Source: Sphingomonas sp. PsM26 (GTDB lineage Bacteria > Pseudomonadota > Alphaproteobacteria > Sphingomonadales > Sphingomonadaceae). From it: 64,000 nucleotides of DNA. The translations under genes and the position numbers were made by a program. Where the stretch lies: NCBI GenBank assembly GCA_030433805.1, contig JARUXA010000002.1:266498-330497 (forward strand), read 5' to 3'. The number at the start of each line of letters is the position of its first letter. Position 1 is the stretch's first letter. Shown one piece after another: positions 51,112-60,218 of the stretch. The notes beneath the pieces were generated by a model that was not told where the DNA came from, did no database searches, and worked only from the letters and a program-made list of their open reading frames with translations.

Positions 51112-53123
51112 GCCTTTGCCTCCGCGAGGGCCGCCGTACGGGCGTCCTCCTTTGCGGCGACGATCGCCTTCGGGATGTAATAGTCACGCTTGTAGATGAA
51201 CGTGTGACCGATCGAGACGCCGAGGATGGCGACGAAGCTGACCGCGGCGAGCCACCAGACGTACCAGATCATGCCGACGCCAAAGGCGACGCACAGACCA
51301 GCGAGGATGACACCCGAGCCGGTATTCGAGGGCATGTGGATGTCCTTGAAGCCGGTGATCGGACGCTCATAGGCGCGCGTCTTCATGTCCGCCCACGCAT
51401 CGCCCTGGTGGATGACCGGGGTGAAGGCGAAGTTGTAATCTGGCGGCGGCGACGAGGTTGCCCATTCGAGCGTACGGCCGTTCCACGGGTCCCCGGTGGT
51501 GTCGCGCAGCTTCTCGCGATCGCGGATGCTGACCGCGAACTGAAGCAGCATGGCACCGATCCCTGCGGCGATCAGCAACGCGCCGATCCCTGCGATGATG
51601 AACCAGATCTGCAGGCTCGGATCCTCGAAGGTGCGCAGGCGACGCGTCACGCCCATCAGGCCGAGCACGTAGAGCGGCATGAACGCGAGGTAGAAGCCCA
51701 CGACCCAGCACCAGAACGAGACCTTGCCCCAGAAGTCGTTGAGGCGGAACCCGAACGCCTTGGGGAACCAGTAGTTGATCCCGGCGAAGGCACCGAACAC
51801 CACGCCGCCGATGATCACGTTGTGGAAGTGCGCGACGAGGAACAGCGAGTTGTGGAGCACGAAGTCGGCTGGCGGCACTGCGAGCAGGACGCCGGTCATG
51901 CCGCCGATCGTGAAGGTGATCATGAACGCGATCGTCCACATCATCGGCAGCTCGAAGCGCACCCGGCCACGGTACATCGTGAACAGCCAGTTGAAGATCT
52001 TCGCGCCCGTCGGGATCGAGATGATCATCGTGGTGATGCCGAAGAACGAGTTGACGCTCGCGCCCGACCCCATGGTGAAGAAGTGGTGCAGCCAGACGAG
52101 GTAGGCGAGCAGGGTGATAACCATGGTCGCATACACCATCGAGGTGTAGCCGAAGATGCGCTTGCCCGAGAAGGTCGAGGTGACCTCGCTGAACACGCCG
52201 AACATCGGGAGGATCAGGATGTAAACCTCGGGGTGACCCCAGATCCAGATCAGGTTGACGTACATCATCGGGTTGCCGCCGAGCGTGTTCGTGAAGAACG
52301 CGGTATCGACGTACCGGTCGAGGCTGAGCAGCGCGAGCACCGCGGTCAGGACCGGGAAGGCTGCGACGATCAGGATGTTGGTGCAAAGAGCGGTCCAGCA
52401 GAAGATCGGCATCTTCATCATGGTCATGCCCGGCGCGCGCATCTTGACGATGGTGGCGATCAGGTTGACGCCCGACAGCAGCGTGCCGACACCCGCGATC
52501 TGGAGCGACCAGATGTAATAATCGACACCGACCCCCGGGCTGTAACCGATCCCCGACAGCGGCGGCATGGCGAGCCAGCCGGTCTGTGCGAACTCACCGA
52601 CGAACAGGCTCATCATGATGATCACCGCGCCTGCAGTGGTCATCCAGAAGCTGAAGTTGTTGAGGAAGGGGAAGGACACGTCGCGCGCTCCGATCTGGAG
52701 CGGGACGACGTAGTTCATCAGGCCCGTCACGAACGGCATCGCGACGAAGAAGATCATGATGACACCGTGCGCGGTGAACACCTGGTCATAGTGATGTGCG
52801 TTGAGATAGCCTTCGTTGCCGAAGGCCATCGCTTGCTGTGCACGCATCATGATCGCGTCGGAGAACCCGCGCAGCAGCATGACGATGCCGAGGATCATGT
52901 ACATGATCCCGATCTTCTTGTGATCGACGCTGGTGAACCACTCCTTCCAGAGATAGCTCCACAGTTTGAAGTAGGTGAGTGCCGCGAGCAGCGCGATCCC
53001 GCCGAGTGCGACGCCACAGAAGGTGGCGACGACGATCGGTTCATGGAGCGGCAGCGACTCAAGCGTAAAGCGGCCGAGGATCGGACTGACGTTGAGGGGT
53101 GAAGCTTGCATGGTACTGGCCAT
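51108..53123 (-). CDS. cyoB: cytochrome bo quinol oxidase subunit I
   Basis: 671 residues. Heme-copper oxidase core: [20 protein letters not shown] (heme b/a ligand), [20 protein letters not shown] (CuB His with the cross-linked Tyr), [10 protein letters not shown] (CuB His pair) and [13 protein letters not shown] (heme ligands). The long N- and C-terminal extensions fit the quinol type. It reduces O2 to water using ubiquinol and pumps protons. Translation starts at 53123 directly after the cyoA stop. Confidence 0.96.
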   Translation of the reverse strand: MASTMQASPLNVSPILGRFTLESLPLHEPIVVATFCGVALGGIALLAALTYFKLWSYLWKEWFTSVDHKKIGIMYMILGIVMLLRGFSDAIMMRAQQAMAFGNEGYLNAHHYDQVFTAHGVIMIFFVAMPFVTGLMNYVVPLQIGARDVSFPFLNNFSFWMTTAGAVIIMMSLFVGEFAQTGWLAMPPLSGIGYSPGVGVDYYIWSLQIAGVGTLLSGVNLIATIVKMRAPGMTMMKMPIFCWTALCTNILIVAAFPVLTAVLALLSLDRYVDTAFFTNTLGGNPMMYVNLIWIWGHPEVYILILPMFGVFSEVTSTFSGKRIFGYTSMVYATMVITLLAYLVWLHHFFTMGSGASVNSFFGITTMIISIPTGAKIFNWLFTMYRGRVRFELPMMWTIAFMITFTIGGMTGVLLAVPPADFVLHNSLFLVAHFHNVIIGGVVFGAFAGINYWFPKAFGFRLNDFWGKVSFWCWVVGFYLAFMPLYVLGLMGVTRRLRTFEDPSLQIWFIIAGIGALLIAAGIGAMLLQFAVSIRDREKLRDTTGDPWNGRTLEWATSSPPPDYNFAFTPVIHQGDAWADMKTRAYERPITGFKDIHMPSNTGSGVILAGLCVAFGVGMIWYVWWLAAVSFVAILGVSIGHTFIYKRDYYIPKAIVAAKEDARTAALAEAKA

Positions 53124-54230
53124 TTAGAGGGGGCGCTGCTTGGGCGTATTGGAGTCTTCGGGTTTCGAAGGCCCGCGTTGCGGGACGTCGGACGGGCTTT
53201 TCGGCGGTGCTTGCCCGGCGTCACGCGTCGTCAGCGGGGACGAGGTCCGTTTGCCTTCAGCGTTGCCGCTGTTGGGCTTGCCTTCCATCGCCGCGCTGTC
53301 CTGCATGTCTTTCTTCATCATTTCGCTCATGCACGTCGTGCCGGGGCGGATGCACTGGTTGACGACGGCGCTGTAGATCGTCGGATCGACGTTGGCGAAG
53401 CGCATCACCGGAACCTTCTCCGACGGCTTTTCGAGCTTGAGATAGTCAGCCCGCGTCAGGTTTCCACCCGCCGCCTTGTTCCGCGCGACCCAGGCGTTGA
53501 AGTCGCCATCGGTCATCCCGTAAAACCGGAAACGCATGTCGGAGAAACCGGCACCCGAGTAGTTCGACGAGAACCCTGCGTAATTGCCGGGCTTGTTGAT
53601 CACCGCGTTGAGCTGGGTCTCCATCGACGGCATCGCGTAGATCATGCCGGCGAGCGTCGGGATGTAGAAGGCGTTCATCACGGACGACGAGGTCAGGCGG
53701 AAATGGATCGGCCGGTCGACCGGTGCCGCGAGCTCGTTGACGGTCGCGAAGCCATATTCCGGATAGACGAACATCCACTTCCAATCGAGCGCGATCACCT
53801 CGACCTCGAGCGGCTTGACGTTCGCCACCAGTGGCTTGCCCGCCGCGATGCGACCGATCGGGCGATAAGGATCGAGCAGATGCGTCCCCGTCCACGTCAC
53901 CGCACCGAGGCAGATCACGATCAGCAGCGGCGCTGCCCAAATCAGCAACTCGAGCTGCGACGAGTGGTCCCAATCGGGATCGTAGTCGGTCGTCTCGTTG
54001 CTCGCGCGATACTTCCACGCAAACAGGCAGACCAGCCCGATCACCGGCAGCACGATCAGCAACATCAACGCGGTCGAGAAGATGACCAGATCGCGTTGCT
54101 GGAGGGCGACGTCGCCGGCGGGGTTCATGACGACCATGTTGCAACCGCCGAGCAGCAGCGCGAGCGCGCCCGCGGCCAGCATATTGCGAATCGGGCGACG
54201 GGGAATCGGGGTGTGACGTAGGGAGGGCAT
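53124..54230 (-). CDS. cyoA: cytochrome bo quinol oxidase subunit II (lipoprotein)
   Basis: 368 residues. Lipobox LLLGGC gives lipidated Cys30; two membrane helices (about 48-72 and 90-112) and a cupredoxin-like domain with WKWMFVYPEYGFATVNEL and HFRLTSSSVMNAFYIPTLAG. The CuA ligands of cytochrome c oxidase are absent, as expected for a quinol oxidase. After the domain there is a long Ser/Pro/Lys-rich tail to residue 368, typical in some alphaproteobacterial CyoA proteins. First gene of the operon. Confidence 0.95.
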   Translation of the reverse strand: MPSLRHTPIPRRPIRNMLAAGALALLLGGCNMVVMNPAGDVALQQRDLVIFSTALMLLIVLPVIGLVCLFAWKYRASNETTDYDPDWDHSSQLELLIWAAPLLIVICLGAVTWTGTHLLDPYRPIGRIAAGKPLVANVKPLEVEVIALDWKWMFVYPEYGFATVNELAAPVDRPIHFRLTSSSVMNAFYIPTLAGMIYAMPSMETQLNAVINKPGNYAGFSSNYSGAGFSDMRFRFYGMTDGDFNAWVARNKAAGGNLTRADYLKLEKPSEKVPVMRFANVDPTIYSAVVNQCIRPGTTCMSEMMKKDMQDSAAMEGKPNSGNAEGKRTSSPLTTRDAGQAPPKSPSDVPQRGPSKPEDSNTPKQRPL

Positions 54231-54263
54231 AGCGGCGCGCTATACACAGATGCTGCGCTGCGA

Positions 54264-54284
54264 CATTGGACATTTTGTCCAATG
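54264..54284. promoter_or_regulatory. perfect palindrome between cyoA and the MFS gene
   Basis: CATTGGACA (54264-54272) and TGTCCAATG (54276-54284), 9-bp perfect arms, 3-nt spacer, in the 125-bp divergent promoter region. Its form and position suggest a homodimeric regulator site acting on one or both transcripts. Confidence 0.65.
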
Positions 54285-54355
54285 CCATCGCGACATGGTA
54301 TGAGGCATAGAAGCTGCAATGACCGATCGTCCCGCGGTCCAGGAAGACGCCAACG

Positions 54356-55690
54356 ATGACTGTACAAACCGCATCCCATAATGCCGAACGCGATGCGCGT
54401 GCGATCAACGCGCGCCATGCGCACGGCGATGGCCATGTCGATCCGAATGAAATCGCGATCGGCGTCGTCATCGGCCGTACCTCCGAATTCTTCGACTTTT
54501 TCGTCTACGCGATCGCGTCGGTGCTGGTGTTCCCGGCGCTGATCTTTCCGTTCGTCGACCGGCTGACCGGTACGCTTTATTCGTTCGCGATCTTCGCGCT
54601 GGCATTCGTCGCGCGCCCGATCGGGTCGTTGATCTTCCTCTCGGTCGACCAGGTGCTCGGTCGCGGGACGAAGCTGACGATCGCGCTGTTCCTGCTTGGC
54701 GGGTCGACCGCGGCGGTCGCGTTCCTGCCGGGCTATGAGACGATCGGCGGCTGGGCGATCGTATTGCTCGCGCTGTTCCGCATCGGGCAGGGCATCGCGC
54801 TCGGCGGGGCATGGGACGGTCTTGCCTCGCTGCTCGCGCTCAATGCTCCGGAGAACAAGCGTGGCTGGTATGCGATGATCCCGCAGCTCGGCGCGCCGCT
54901 TGGGCTGATCGTCGCGAGCGCGCTGTTCGCCTTCTTCCTGACCACGCTGTCGCCCGCCGACTTCCTTGACTGGGGCTGGCGCTATCCGTTCTTCGTTGCG
55001 TTCGCGATCAACGTCGTCGCGCTGTTCGCGCGTCTGCGTATGGTGTCGACGCCGCATTATGCCGCGATGTTCGAGAGCCGCGAGCTCGAGCCGTCGCATG
55101 TCATGGAGACGATCAAGAGCGATTGGCGCAACATCGTCATCGGTGCCTTCGCGCCGCTGGCAAGCTTTGCGCTGTTCCACATGGTCACGGTGTTCCCGCT
55201 GTCGTGGGTACATCTGTTCACCAACCAGAACCCTGAGCGGTTCCTCTCGATCGAGATCTTCGGCGGGATCGTCGGCGTCATCGGCGTGATCGCGTCGGGG
55301 TTGATCGCGGACCGCGTCGGGCGTCGTTATCTGCTCGGTGTCACGGCGGCCGGGATCGCAGCGTTCAGCGGTTTCGCGCCGCAGTTGCTGTCGGCAGGGT
55401 ATACCGGTGAACTGACCTTCGTGCTGATCGGCTTCGCGCTGCTTGGTGTGGCCTTCGGTCAGTCCTCGGGCGCGGTCGCGGCGAACTTCGGCAGCACGCG
55501 CCGCTATACCGGTGCTGCGCTGACGTCGGATCTGGCGTGGCTGGTCGGGGCAGGGTTCGCGCCGCTGGTCGGCTTGCTGCTCGCCAGCAACTTCGGGCTG
55601 ATCGCGGCCGGCGGATACCTGCTGTCGGGCGCACTCGCCACGCTGATTGCGCTGGGCGTCAACAAGGAACTGGGTCGCCGGATTTCCTGA
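54356..55690 (+). CDS. MFS transporter (metabolite:H+ symporter-like)
   Basis: 444 residues, 12 predicted helices in two halves. IGRTSEFFDFFVYAIASVLV and LGRGTKLTIALFLLGGST correspond to the MHS-type loop 2-3 motifs, IALGGAWDGLASLLALN to helix 5, and GLIADRVGRRYLLG to the second-half repeat of the family motif. Substrate unknown. It is divergent from cyoA with AGGAAG upstream of the ATG and followed by a strong terminator. Confidence 0.87.
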   Translation: MTVQTASHNAERDARAINARHAHGDGHVDPNEIAIGVVIGRTSEFFDFFVYAIASVLVFPALIFPFVDRLTGTLYSFAIFALAFVARPIGSLIFLSVDQVLGRGTKLTIALFLLGGSTAAVAFLPGYETIGGWAIVLLALFRIGQGIALGGAWDGLASLLALNAPENKRGWYAMIPQLGAPLGLIVASALFAFFLTTLSPADFLDWGWRYPFFVAFAINVVALFARLRMVSTPHYAAMFESRELEPSHVMETIKSDWRNIVIGAFAPLASFALFHMVTVFPLSWVHLFTNQNPERFLSIEIFGGIVGVIGVIASGLIADRVGRRYLLGVTAAGIAAFSGFAPQLLSAGYTGELTFVLIGFALLGVAFGQSSGAVAANFGSTRRYTGAALTSDLAWLVGAGFAPLVGLLLASNFGLIAAGGYLLSGALATLIALGVNKELGRRIS

Positions 55691-55716
55691 TCCGGGTCGT
55701 CAAAGACCCTCAGACG

Positions 55717-55750
55717 AAACGCCCCCGGCATCCGTGCCGGGGGCGTTTTT
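55717..55750. terminator. strong (bidirectional) intrinsic terminator
   Basis: Stem ACGCCCCCGGCA/TGCCGGGGGCGT with a TCCG loop, followed by TTTTT on the plus strand and with AAA on the other side. It ends the MFS transcript and may also end the Mfd-like transcript from the minus strand. Confidence 0.88.
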
Positions 55751-55791
55751 GATTCAGGCCAGGTCAGATCGGACCGTTGGGCCGTTCGGTA

Positions 55792-58700
55792 TCAGGCGAC
55801 CAGTTCCTCCAGCAGTGCCTGCACCCGGCCGGTCCGCGCAGCATCTTCGGTTGGCTCCGTCAGCAGGAAGCGGCCGTTCTTCTCGACCAATCCGGCATCC
55901 GCCGTATCCGCGGTGAAACCCCGCCGCGGCGTCAGCGCGATCGCCGCCGCGCCCGCGTCGATCCGCTCCACCCGCGCATCGCGCGCAAGCAAGCGCACCC
56001 GCGCCCGCGCGAGCAGGGCAACCGCGTCGTCCGGCAACGCCCCGAACCGGTCGACCAGCTCGTCCTCGAACGCATCGAGCGCGGAATCGTCGGTCACCCG
56101 GCTGAGCCGAATGTAGAGCGACAAACGGACATCGTCTTCGGGAATCCAGTCGGCCGGGAAACCGCCGGCAGCCCCGAGATGAAGCTGCGGCGTCCACCGC
56201 TCGACATCCTCGCCCCGCGCATGCCGCAGCGCACCGCCGAGCAGATGCTGATACAGGTCGATCCCGATCAGCTTGGTATGCCCGGCCTGGGTTTCGCCGA
56301 GCAGGTCGCCGGCACCCCGCATATCGAGATCCTGCGCGCTGATGTCGAACCCGGCACCCAATCGGTCGAACGTCGCAAGGGTACGCAACCGCTTGACGGT
56401 CCGCTCGGCGATCGCGTCCTCGGAATCAGTGAGCAGGATGACCTGCCCACGCCGGTTGCCGCGCCCGACGCGCCCGCGCAACTGATGCAATTGCGCGAGC
56501 CCGAACCGGTCGGCGCGCCACACCACCATCGTGTTCGCGCGCGGCACGTCCAGCCCCGCCTCGATAATGTTGGTGGCGAGCAGCACGTCACCGTCGCCGT
56601 CCGAAAACGCCACCATGACTTCGTCGATGTCGGTGGCGGGCATCTTGCCGTGCGCCTCCACGATCTTGAGGTCGGGGGCCGCGCGTCGCAATTTCTCGCC
56701 CACGCCCGCCATGTCCTCGATCCGCGGGACGACGACGAAGCTTTGCCCGCCGCGGCCCTTCTCGCGCAGCAGCGCGGTACGGACACGTCCTTCGTCATAC
56801 TGGTCGAGACTGGTGCGGATCGGCTGGCGGCGCGCGGGTGGGGTCGCGATGATCGATATCTGCTGCAACCCGACCAACGCCATCTGCAGCGTGCGGGGGA
56901 TTGGGGTGGCGCTCAGCGTCAGCAGGTGCACGTTCCCCGATCCGCGCAGGCGCACCTTGTCGGCGGCACCGAAGCGTTGTTCTTCGTCGATGATGACGAG
57001 CCCGAGATTGGCGTAGCTGACGCCCTTCGCCATGACCGCGCCGGTGCCGATCACGACGCGGATCGACCCGTCCGCAAGGCCCGCCTTGGTCGCCTTCTTC
57101 TTGGCGGCACTCGACAGGCGCGAGAGCCCTGCGACCTTGATCCCAGCCGCCTCGAACCGGCGACGGAAGCTTTCGAGATGCTGGCGGACCAGCACCGTGG
57201 TCGGAGCTGCGACAACGACCTGATAGCCCGCGAGCGCGGCGATCCCGGCCGCGCGCAGCGCGACTTCGGTCTTGCCATAGCCGACATCGCCGACGACCAG
57301 CCGGTCCATCGGCTTGCCGCGCGCGAGATCGTCGCGCACCGCATGGATCGCGCGGGCCTGGTCGGCGGTTTCGTTGAAGGGGAAGCCGTTGGCGAACCGT
57401 TCGTACGCAGCGGGATCAGGGGCGAGCACGGGTGCCTCGAGCGTCTCGCGGGCTTCGGCGAGTTCGGTCAGGCCGCGCGCACTTTCAGCGATGGCCGCAT
57501 CGATATCGCCACGGCGTTTCAGCCACGACGATCCGTCGAGCTTGTCGAGCGTAACCGCATCGGCATCGGCACCGTAGCGCCAGATCCGGTCCGCATCGTC
57601 GATCTCGACCAGACGCCGCGCGCCCCCGGCATATTCGAGCGCGATCAACTCGCCCGAGGTCGCCCCGATGCTCGGCGCGGGTTCGAGCCCGAGGACGCGG
57701 CCGACGCCATGATCCTCATGCACCACGACATCGCCGACGCGGATTTCGGCACCCCCGGCCAGCGGATTGGCGCTCCCCGCTTCGACATCGTCAAGCATCG
57801 CCCGGCTGCCAAGCAGGTCGGACGCCGTGATGAGGACGAGCTTGTCGTCGACGAACCCGCAATCGACGGGCATTTCGACCATTGCGGCCTCCCCCGGGAC
57901 CAGGTCGCGAAGGTCGCTCCAGTCTTGAACGGTCGTAAACTCGACGCTCAGGCGCTTCGCCACCCGGCCGCGCAGGAAGCGCAGGTCGCGGCGGCTACCG
58001 GCCAGCACCAGCGCATGGTCCGCGAGCAACGGCTTGGTGAACCGCACCAGCTTGGCCAGCGGGGCCTTGACCTCAGCGAACCGCGGAACCGCGTCCACCG
58101 CGTCATCGAACGCGATCGCCTGCCAGTCCTTGAGCGCTGCCTGCCAGTCGGCATTCTCGGTCGCATCCACCTTGCCAGTTCCGCGTGCCGCGACGTCGCC
58201 AGCAAGCTGCACGAAGCGCAGGCGGCGTTGGTCGGCCTTGTCAGCCAGCGCGATCTTGCCGGGCTTGAGATGCATCAGGATGGCCACCGGATCGCTCATC
58301 GGCGGTTCCGCCGCACGGCCGACTTCTAGGAAGTCGAGCGAGTCCAGCGTGCGCTGCGTTGCCGGGTCGAAGCAGCGGATCTCCGTGATCTTGCCGTCCA
58401 CGATATCGATACGCGCGGGCCGCTTGGCGTCTGCGGGGAAGATATCGATGACCTCCCCACGGACGGCGACTTCGCCGGGCTCATCGACACGGTCGTCCGC
58501 GACATAGCCCAGGTCGGCGATCATCGGTGCGAATGCCACGACATCGATGGCATCGCCGATCCGCAGCGTCGGCGGTGCGCGGTCGAACGCGGGTGGAGCG
58601 GGATAGCGTCGCGCCGCCGCCTCGCCACTGAGAATGAGGGCGATCCGCTCCCGTTTCTTTTCCGACTGCGCCACCCGCAGCGCATGGAGCGCGGCAACCC

Positions 58701-58905
58701 GCCGGCCCGCATTGGCAGGTGATGGAGGTGCGACATCGCCGGGAAGCGTGTCGCTCGACGGCACGAAATAAACGCGCGATCTGGGTACGACCGCTTCGAG
58801 CGCGCAGCTGATCGCCTCGGCCTGCTGATCGTCGTTGGCCAGGAAGATCAGATCGTCCTTCCGCAGCACTTCGGCGATGCGGGTTGCGAGATAGGCGATG
58901 TTCAT
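55792..58905 (-). CDS. Mfd-like transcription-repair coupling factor, short divergent form
   Basis: 1037 residues. Module order as in Mfd: UvrB-like N-terminal region (about 1-340, truncated at the start), RNA-polymerase-interacting CarD-like domain (388-450, VGDVVVHEDHGVGRVLGLEP), RecG-like ATPase with Walker A VGDVGYGKTE (538-547), motif II VIIDEEQRFGA (640-643 DEEQ where Mfd usually has DEEH), motif VI QLRGRVGR, TRCF C-terminal domain. Canonical Mfd is about 1150 residues and its N-terminus is longer. Start 58905 overlaps a 45-residue frame by 4 nt. A canonical mfd may lie elsewhere in the genome. Confidence 0.85.
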   Translation of the reverse strand: MNIAYLATRIAEVLRKDDLIFLANDDQQAEAISCALEAVVPRSRVYFVPSSDTLPGDVAPPSPANAGRRVAALHALRVAQSEKKRERIALILSGEAAARRYPAPPAFDRAPPTLRIGDAIDVVAFAPMIADLGYVADDRVDEPGEVAVRGEVIDIFPADAKRPARIDIVDGKITEIRCFDPATQRTLDSLDFLEVGRAAEPPMSDPVAILMHLKPGKIALADKADQRRLRFVQLAGDVAARGTGKVDATENADWQAALKDWQAIAFDDAVDAVPRFAEVKAPLAKLVRFTKPLLADHALVLAGSRRDLRFLRGRVAKRLSVEFTTVQDWSDLRDLVPGEAAMVEMPVDCGFVDDKLVLITASDLLGSRAMLDDVEAGSANPLAGGAEIRVGDVVVHEDHGVGRVLGLEPAPSIGATSGELIALEYAGGARRLVEIDDADRIWRYGADADAVTLDKLDGSSWLKRRGDIDAAIAESARGLTELAEARETLEAPVLAPDPAAYERFANGFPFNETADQARAIHAVRDDLARGKPMDRLVVGDVGYGKTEVALRAAGIAALAGYQVVVAAPTTVLVRQHLESFRRRFEAAGIKVAGLSRLSSAAKKKATKAGLADGSIRVVIGTGAVMAKGVSYANLGLVIIDEEQRFGAADKVRLRGSGNVHLLTLSATPIPRTLQMALVGLQQISIIATPPARRQPIRTSLDQYDEGRVRTALLREKGRGGQSFVVVPRIEDMAGVGEKLRRAAPDLKIVEAHGKMPATDIDEVMVAFSDGDGDVLLATNIIEAGLDVPRANTMVVWRADRFGLAQLHQLRGRVGRGNRRGQVILLTDSEDAIAERTVKRLRTLATFDRLGAGFDISAQDLDMRGAGDLLGETQAGHTKLIGIDLYQHLLGGALRHARGEDVERWTPQLHLGAAGGFPADWIPEDDVRLSLYIRLSRVTDDSALDAFEDELVDRFGALPDDAVALLARARVRLLARDARVERIDAGAAAIALTPRRGFTADTADAGLVEKNGRFLLTEPTEDAARTGRVQALLEELVA

Positions 58906-59039
58906 ATGGCTTTGCCGCCCTGTTGCGGGGGCAATTCCTGCCGTGCGGGCGTGCGCGGATCCGTCCCGGATCGGTCGATCATCGCCGCTACGGGCGCGAT
59001 CCATTCGGCAATATGTTCCAGCGGGGTGTCCTTCGTCAT
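58902..59039 (-). CDS. small protein translationally coupled to the Mfd-like gene
   Basis: 45 residues (MTKDTPLEHIAEWIAPVAAM at the start), ending in a Pro/Gln/Gly-rich tail. Stop TGA 58902-58904 overlaps the ATG of the Mfd-like gene (ATGA). Start 59039 is chosen because the residues after it are coherent; an upstream start at 59129 adds Arg-rich sequence. No RRGMKE motif, so it is not the SdhE protein that often lies next to mfd. Function unknown. Confidence 0.5.
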   Translation of the reverse strand: MTKDTPLEHIAEWIAPVAAMIDRSGTDPRTPARQELPPQQGGKAI

Positions 59040-59109
59040 TCTACCAGCGAGAAGGAGAACGCACCGACGGACGATGGTGGCATGCCGAGACGGAAAATAT
59101 CCGCCTGAT

Positions 59110-59131
59110 CCAGAGCAACTCCAGAGCAACT
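59110..59131. repeat. tandem 11-bp duplication
   Basis: Two perfect adjacent copies of CCAGAGCAACT (59110-59120 and 59121-59131) at the end of the LysR gene, whose TAG stop (59130-59132) lies partly in the second copy. Confidence 0.8.
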
Positions 59132-60095
59132 ATTGCCGGGCGGCGAATTGCGCGATCAGCCAGCTGCGGAACAGGCTCACCGTCGGATCGGCGAGATCGT
59201 CGGCGCGCAGTTTCAGATAATAGCCGAACCCGTCGTCGATCGCGGCATCATAGGGGACGACCAACTGCCCGCTAGCGATCTCGGGCGCGAACATCGCGAC
59301 GTCCGCGAGCGCGACGCCACCCGATTGCATCGCATAATGCGCGGCCAGCGATGCCGTGTCGAAGGCATGGCCACGGTTGGTATCGAGCGCGATGCCGATC
59401 GTCTGCCCGAACGTGCTCCACAACAGTCCGCGCTCCTCGCCCTCCAGCGTGACGTGGAGCAAGTCGTTGTCGGACAGGAATGCCTCGAGCGACTTGCCCG
59501 CATTCGCCTGCGCCAAGGCGGGGGAGCAGACTGGTGCTACGCGGACGAGCCACAACAGGTCGGTGATACGATCATCGATGTTGGGCCGGTCGAACACGAT
59601 CGCCATGTCGGTCTCGTGGCTCGGCATGCCGGTGACGGGCGAGCTCGAGACGTCGATGCGGACGTCGGGATAGGCGCGGTGGAAGTCCCGGATCATCGGC
59701 ATGACGACCTGTTGCAACAGCGACGGCGGGATGTGGATGCGGATCGGGCGGCCGTTGAGCGGATCCTGGCTGACCGCGGCCATCGTCTGTTCGAGCAGAT
59801 CGAACGCGCGACGCACTTCGGGCAGCAGCGCCGCACCCGCCGCGGTCAGGACGAGACGCTGGCCGGAGCGGTCGAACAGTTTCTGTCCCAGCACGTCCTC
59901 GAGGCTGATGACGTGCCGGCTGACCGCACTTTGCGAGACGTCGAGGTCTTGCGCGCCCGCGGTGAAGCTCATCCGCTGCCCGACCGCATCGAACGCGCGC
60001 AGCGCATTGAGCGGAAGCCAGCGACGGTTGATGGTCTTGGACGCGGCGATCGCCTGTACTCCGGACGCGGGCGGGCGGTGGATGCCCGCGCGCAT
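59130..60095 (-). CDS. LysR-family transcriptional regulator (GcvA-like)
   Basis: 321 residues. N-terminal winged HTH (PLNALRAFDAVGQRMSFTAG, SQSAVSRHVISLEDVLGQKL), long linker helix and a periplasmic-binding-type effector domain. NALRAF and the overall pattern fit the GcvA group. Start 60095 is the last start before the HTH that leaves a complete domain; longer frames run antisense into the MFS gene. It is divergent from the MFS gene at 60219, a common arrangement for a LysR regulator and its target. Confidence 0.86.
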   Translation of the reverse strand: MRAGIHRPPASGVQAIAASKTINRRWLPLNALRAFDAVGQRMSFTAGAQDLDVSQSAVSRHVISLEDVLGQKLFDRSGQRLVLTAAGAALLPEVRRAFDLLEQTMAAVSQDPLNGRPIRIHIPPSLLQQVVMPMIRDFHRAYPDVRIDVSSSPVTGMPSHETDMAIVFDRPNIDDRITDLLWLVRVAPVCSPALAQANAGKSLEAFLSDNDLLHVTLEGEERGLLWSTFGQTIGIALDTNRGHAFDTASLAAHYAMQSGGVALADVAMFAPEIASGQLVVPYDAAIDDGFGYYLKLRADDLADPTVSLFRSWLIAQFAARQ

Positions 60096-60188
60096 CAATC
60101 CGGTTTGTCGGCGAAAGGCAATCCCCACGAGCACGCTTTGCTCTGGTCCCGCTCTTGCGTAACCCCGTCGACGCGAACATTGAGGATG

Positions 60189-60207
60189 CGCGGACACGAC
60201 GTCCGCG
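60189..60207. promoter_or_regulatory. inverted repeat upstream of the MFS start
   Basis: Perfect 7-bp arms CGCGGAC/GTCCGCG with a 5-nt spacer, directly before GGAG of the ribosome-binding site (60207-60210). It could be a regulator operator or an RNA stem controlling access to the site. Confidence 0.4.
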
Positions 60208-60218
60208 GAGATCGGTTT

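Noticed and set aside
51204..53102. 632-codon plus-strand frame over cyoB
   Set aside because: Almost entirely charged residues; complement of a conserved heme-copper oxidase gene.
55777..58329. 850-codon plus-strand frame over the Mfd-like gene
   Set aside because: Antisense artefact; no recognisable motif, while the minus strand has Walker and RID motifs.
58902..59039. SdhE (succinate dehydrogenase assembly factor) upstream of the Mfd-like gene
   Set aside because: Expected from common gene order, but the RRGMKE motif and the length do not fit.
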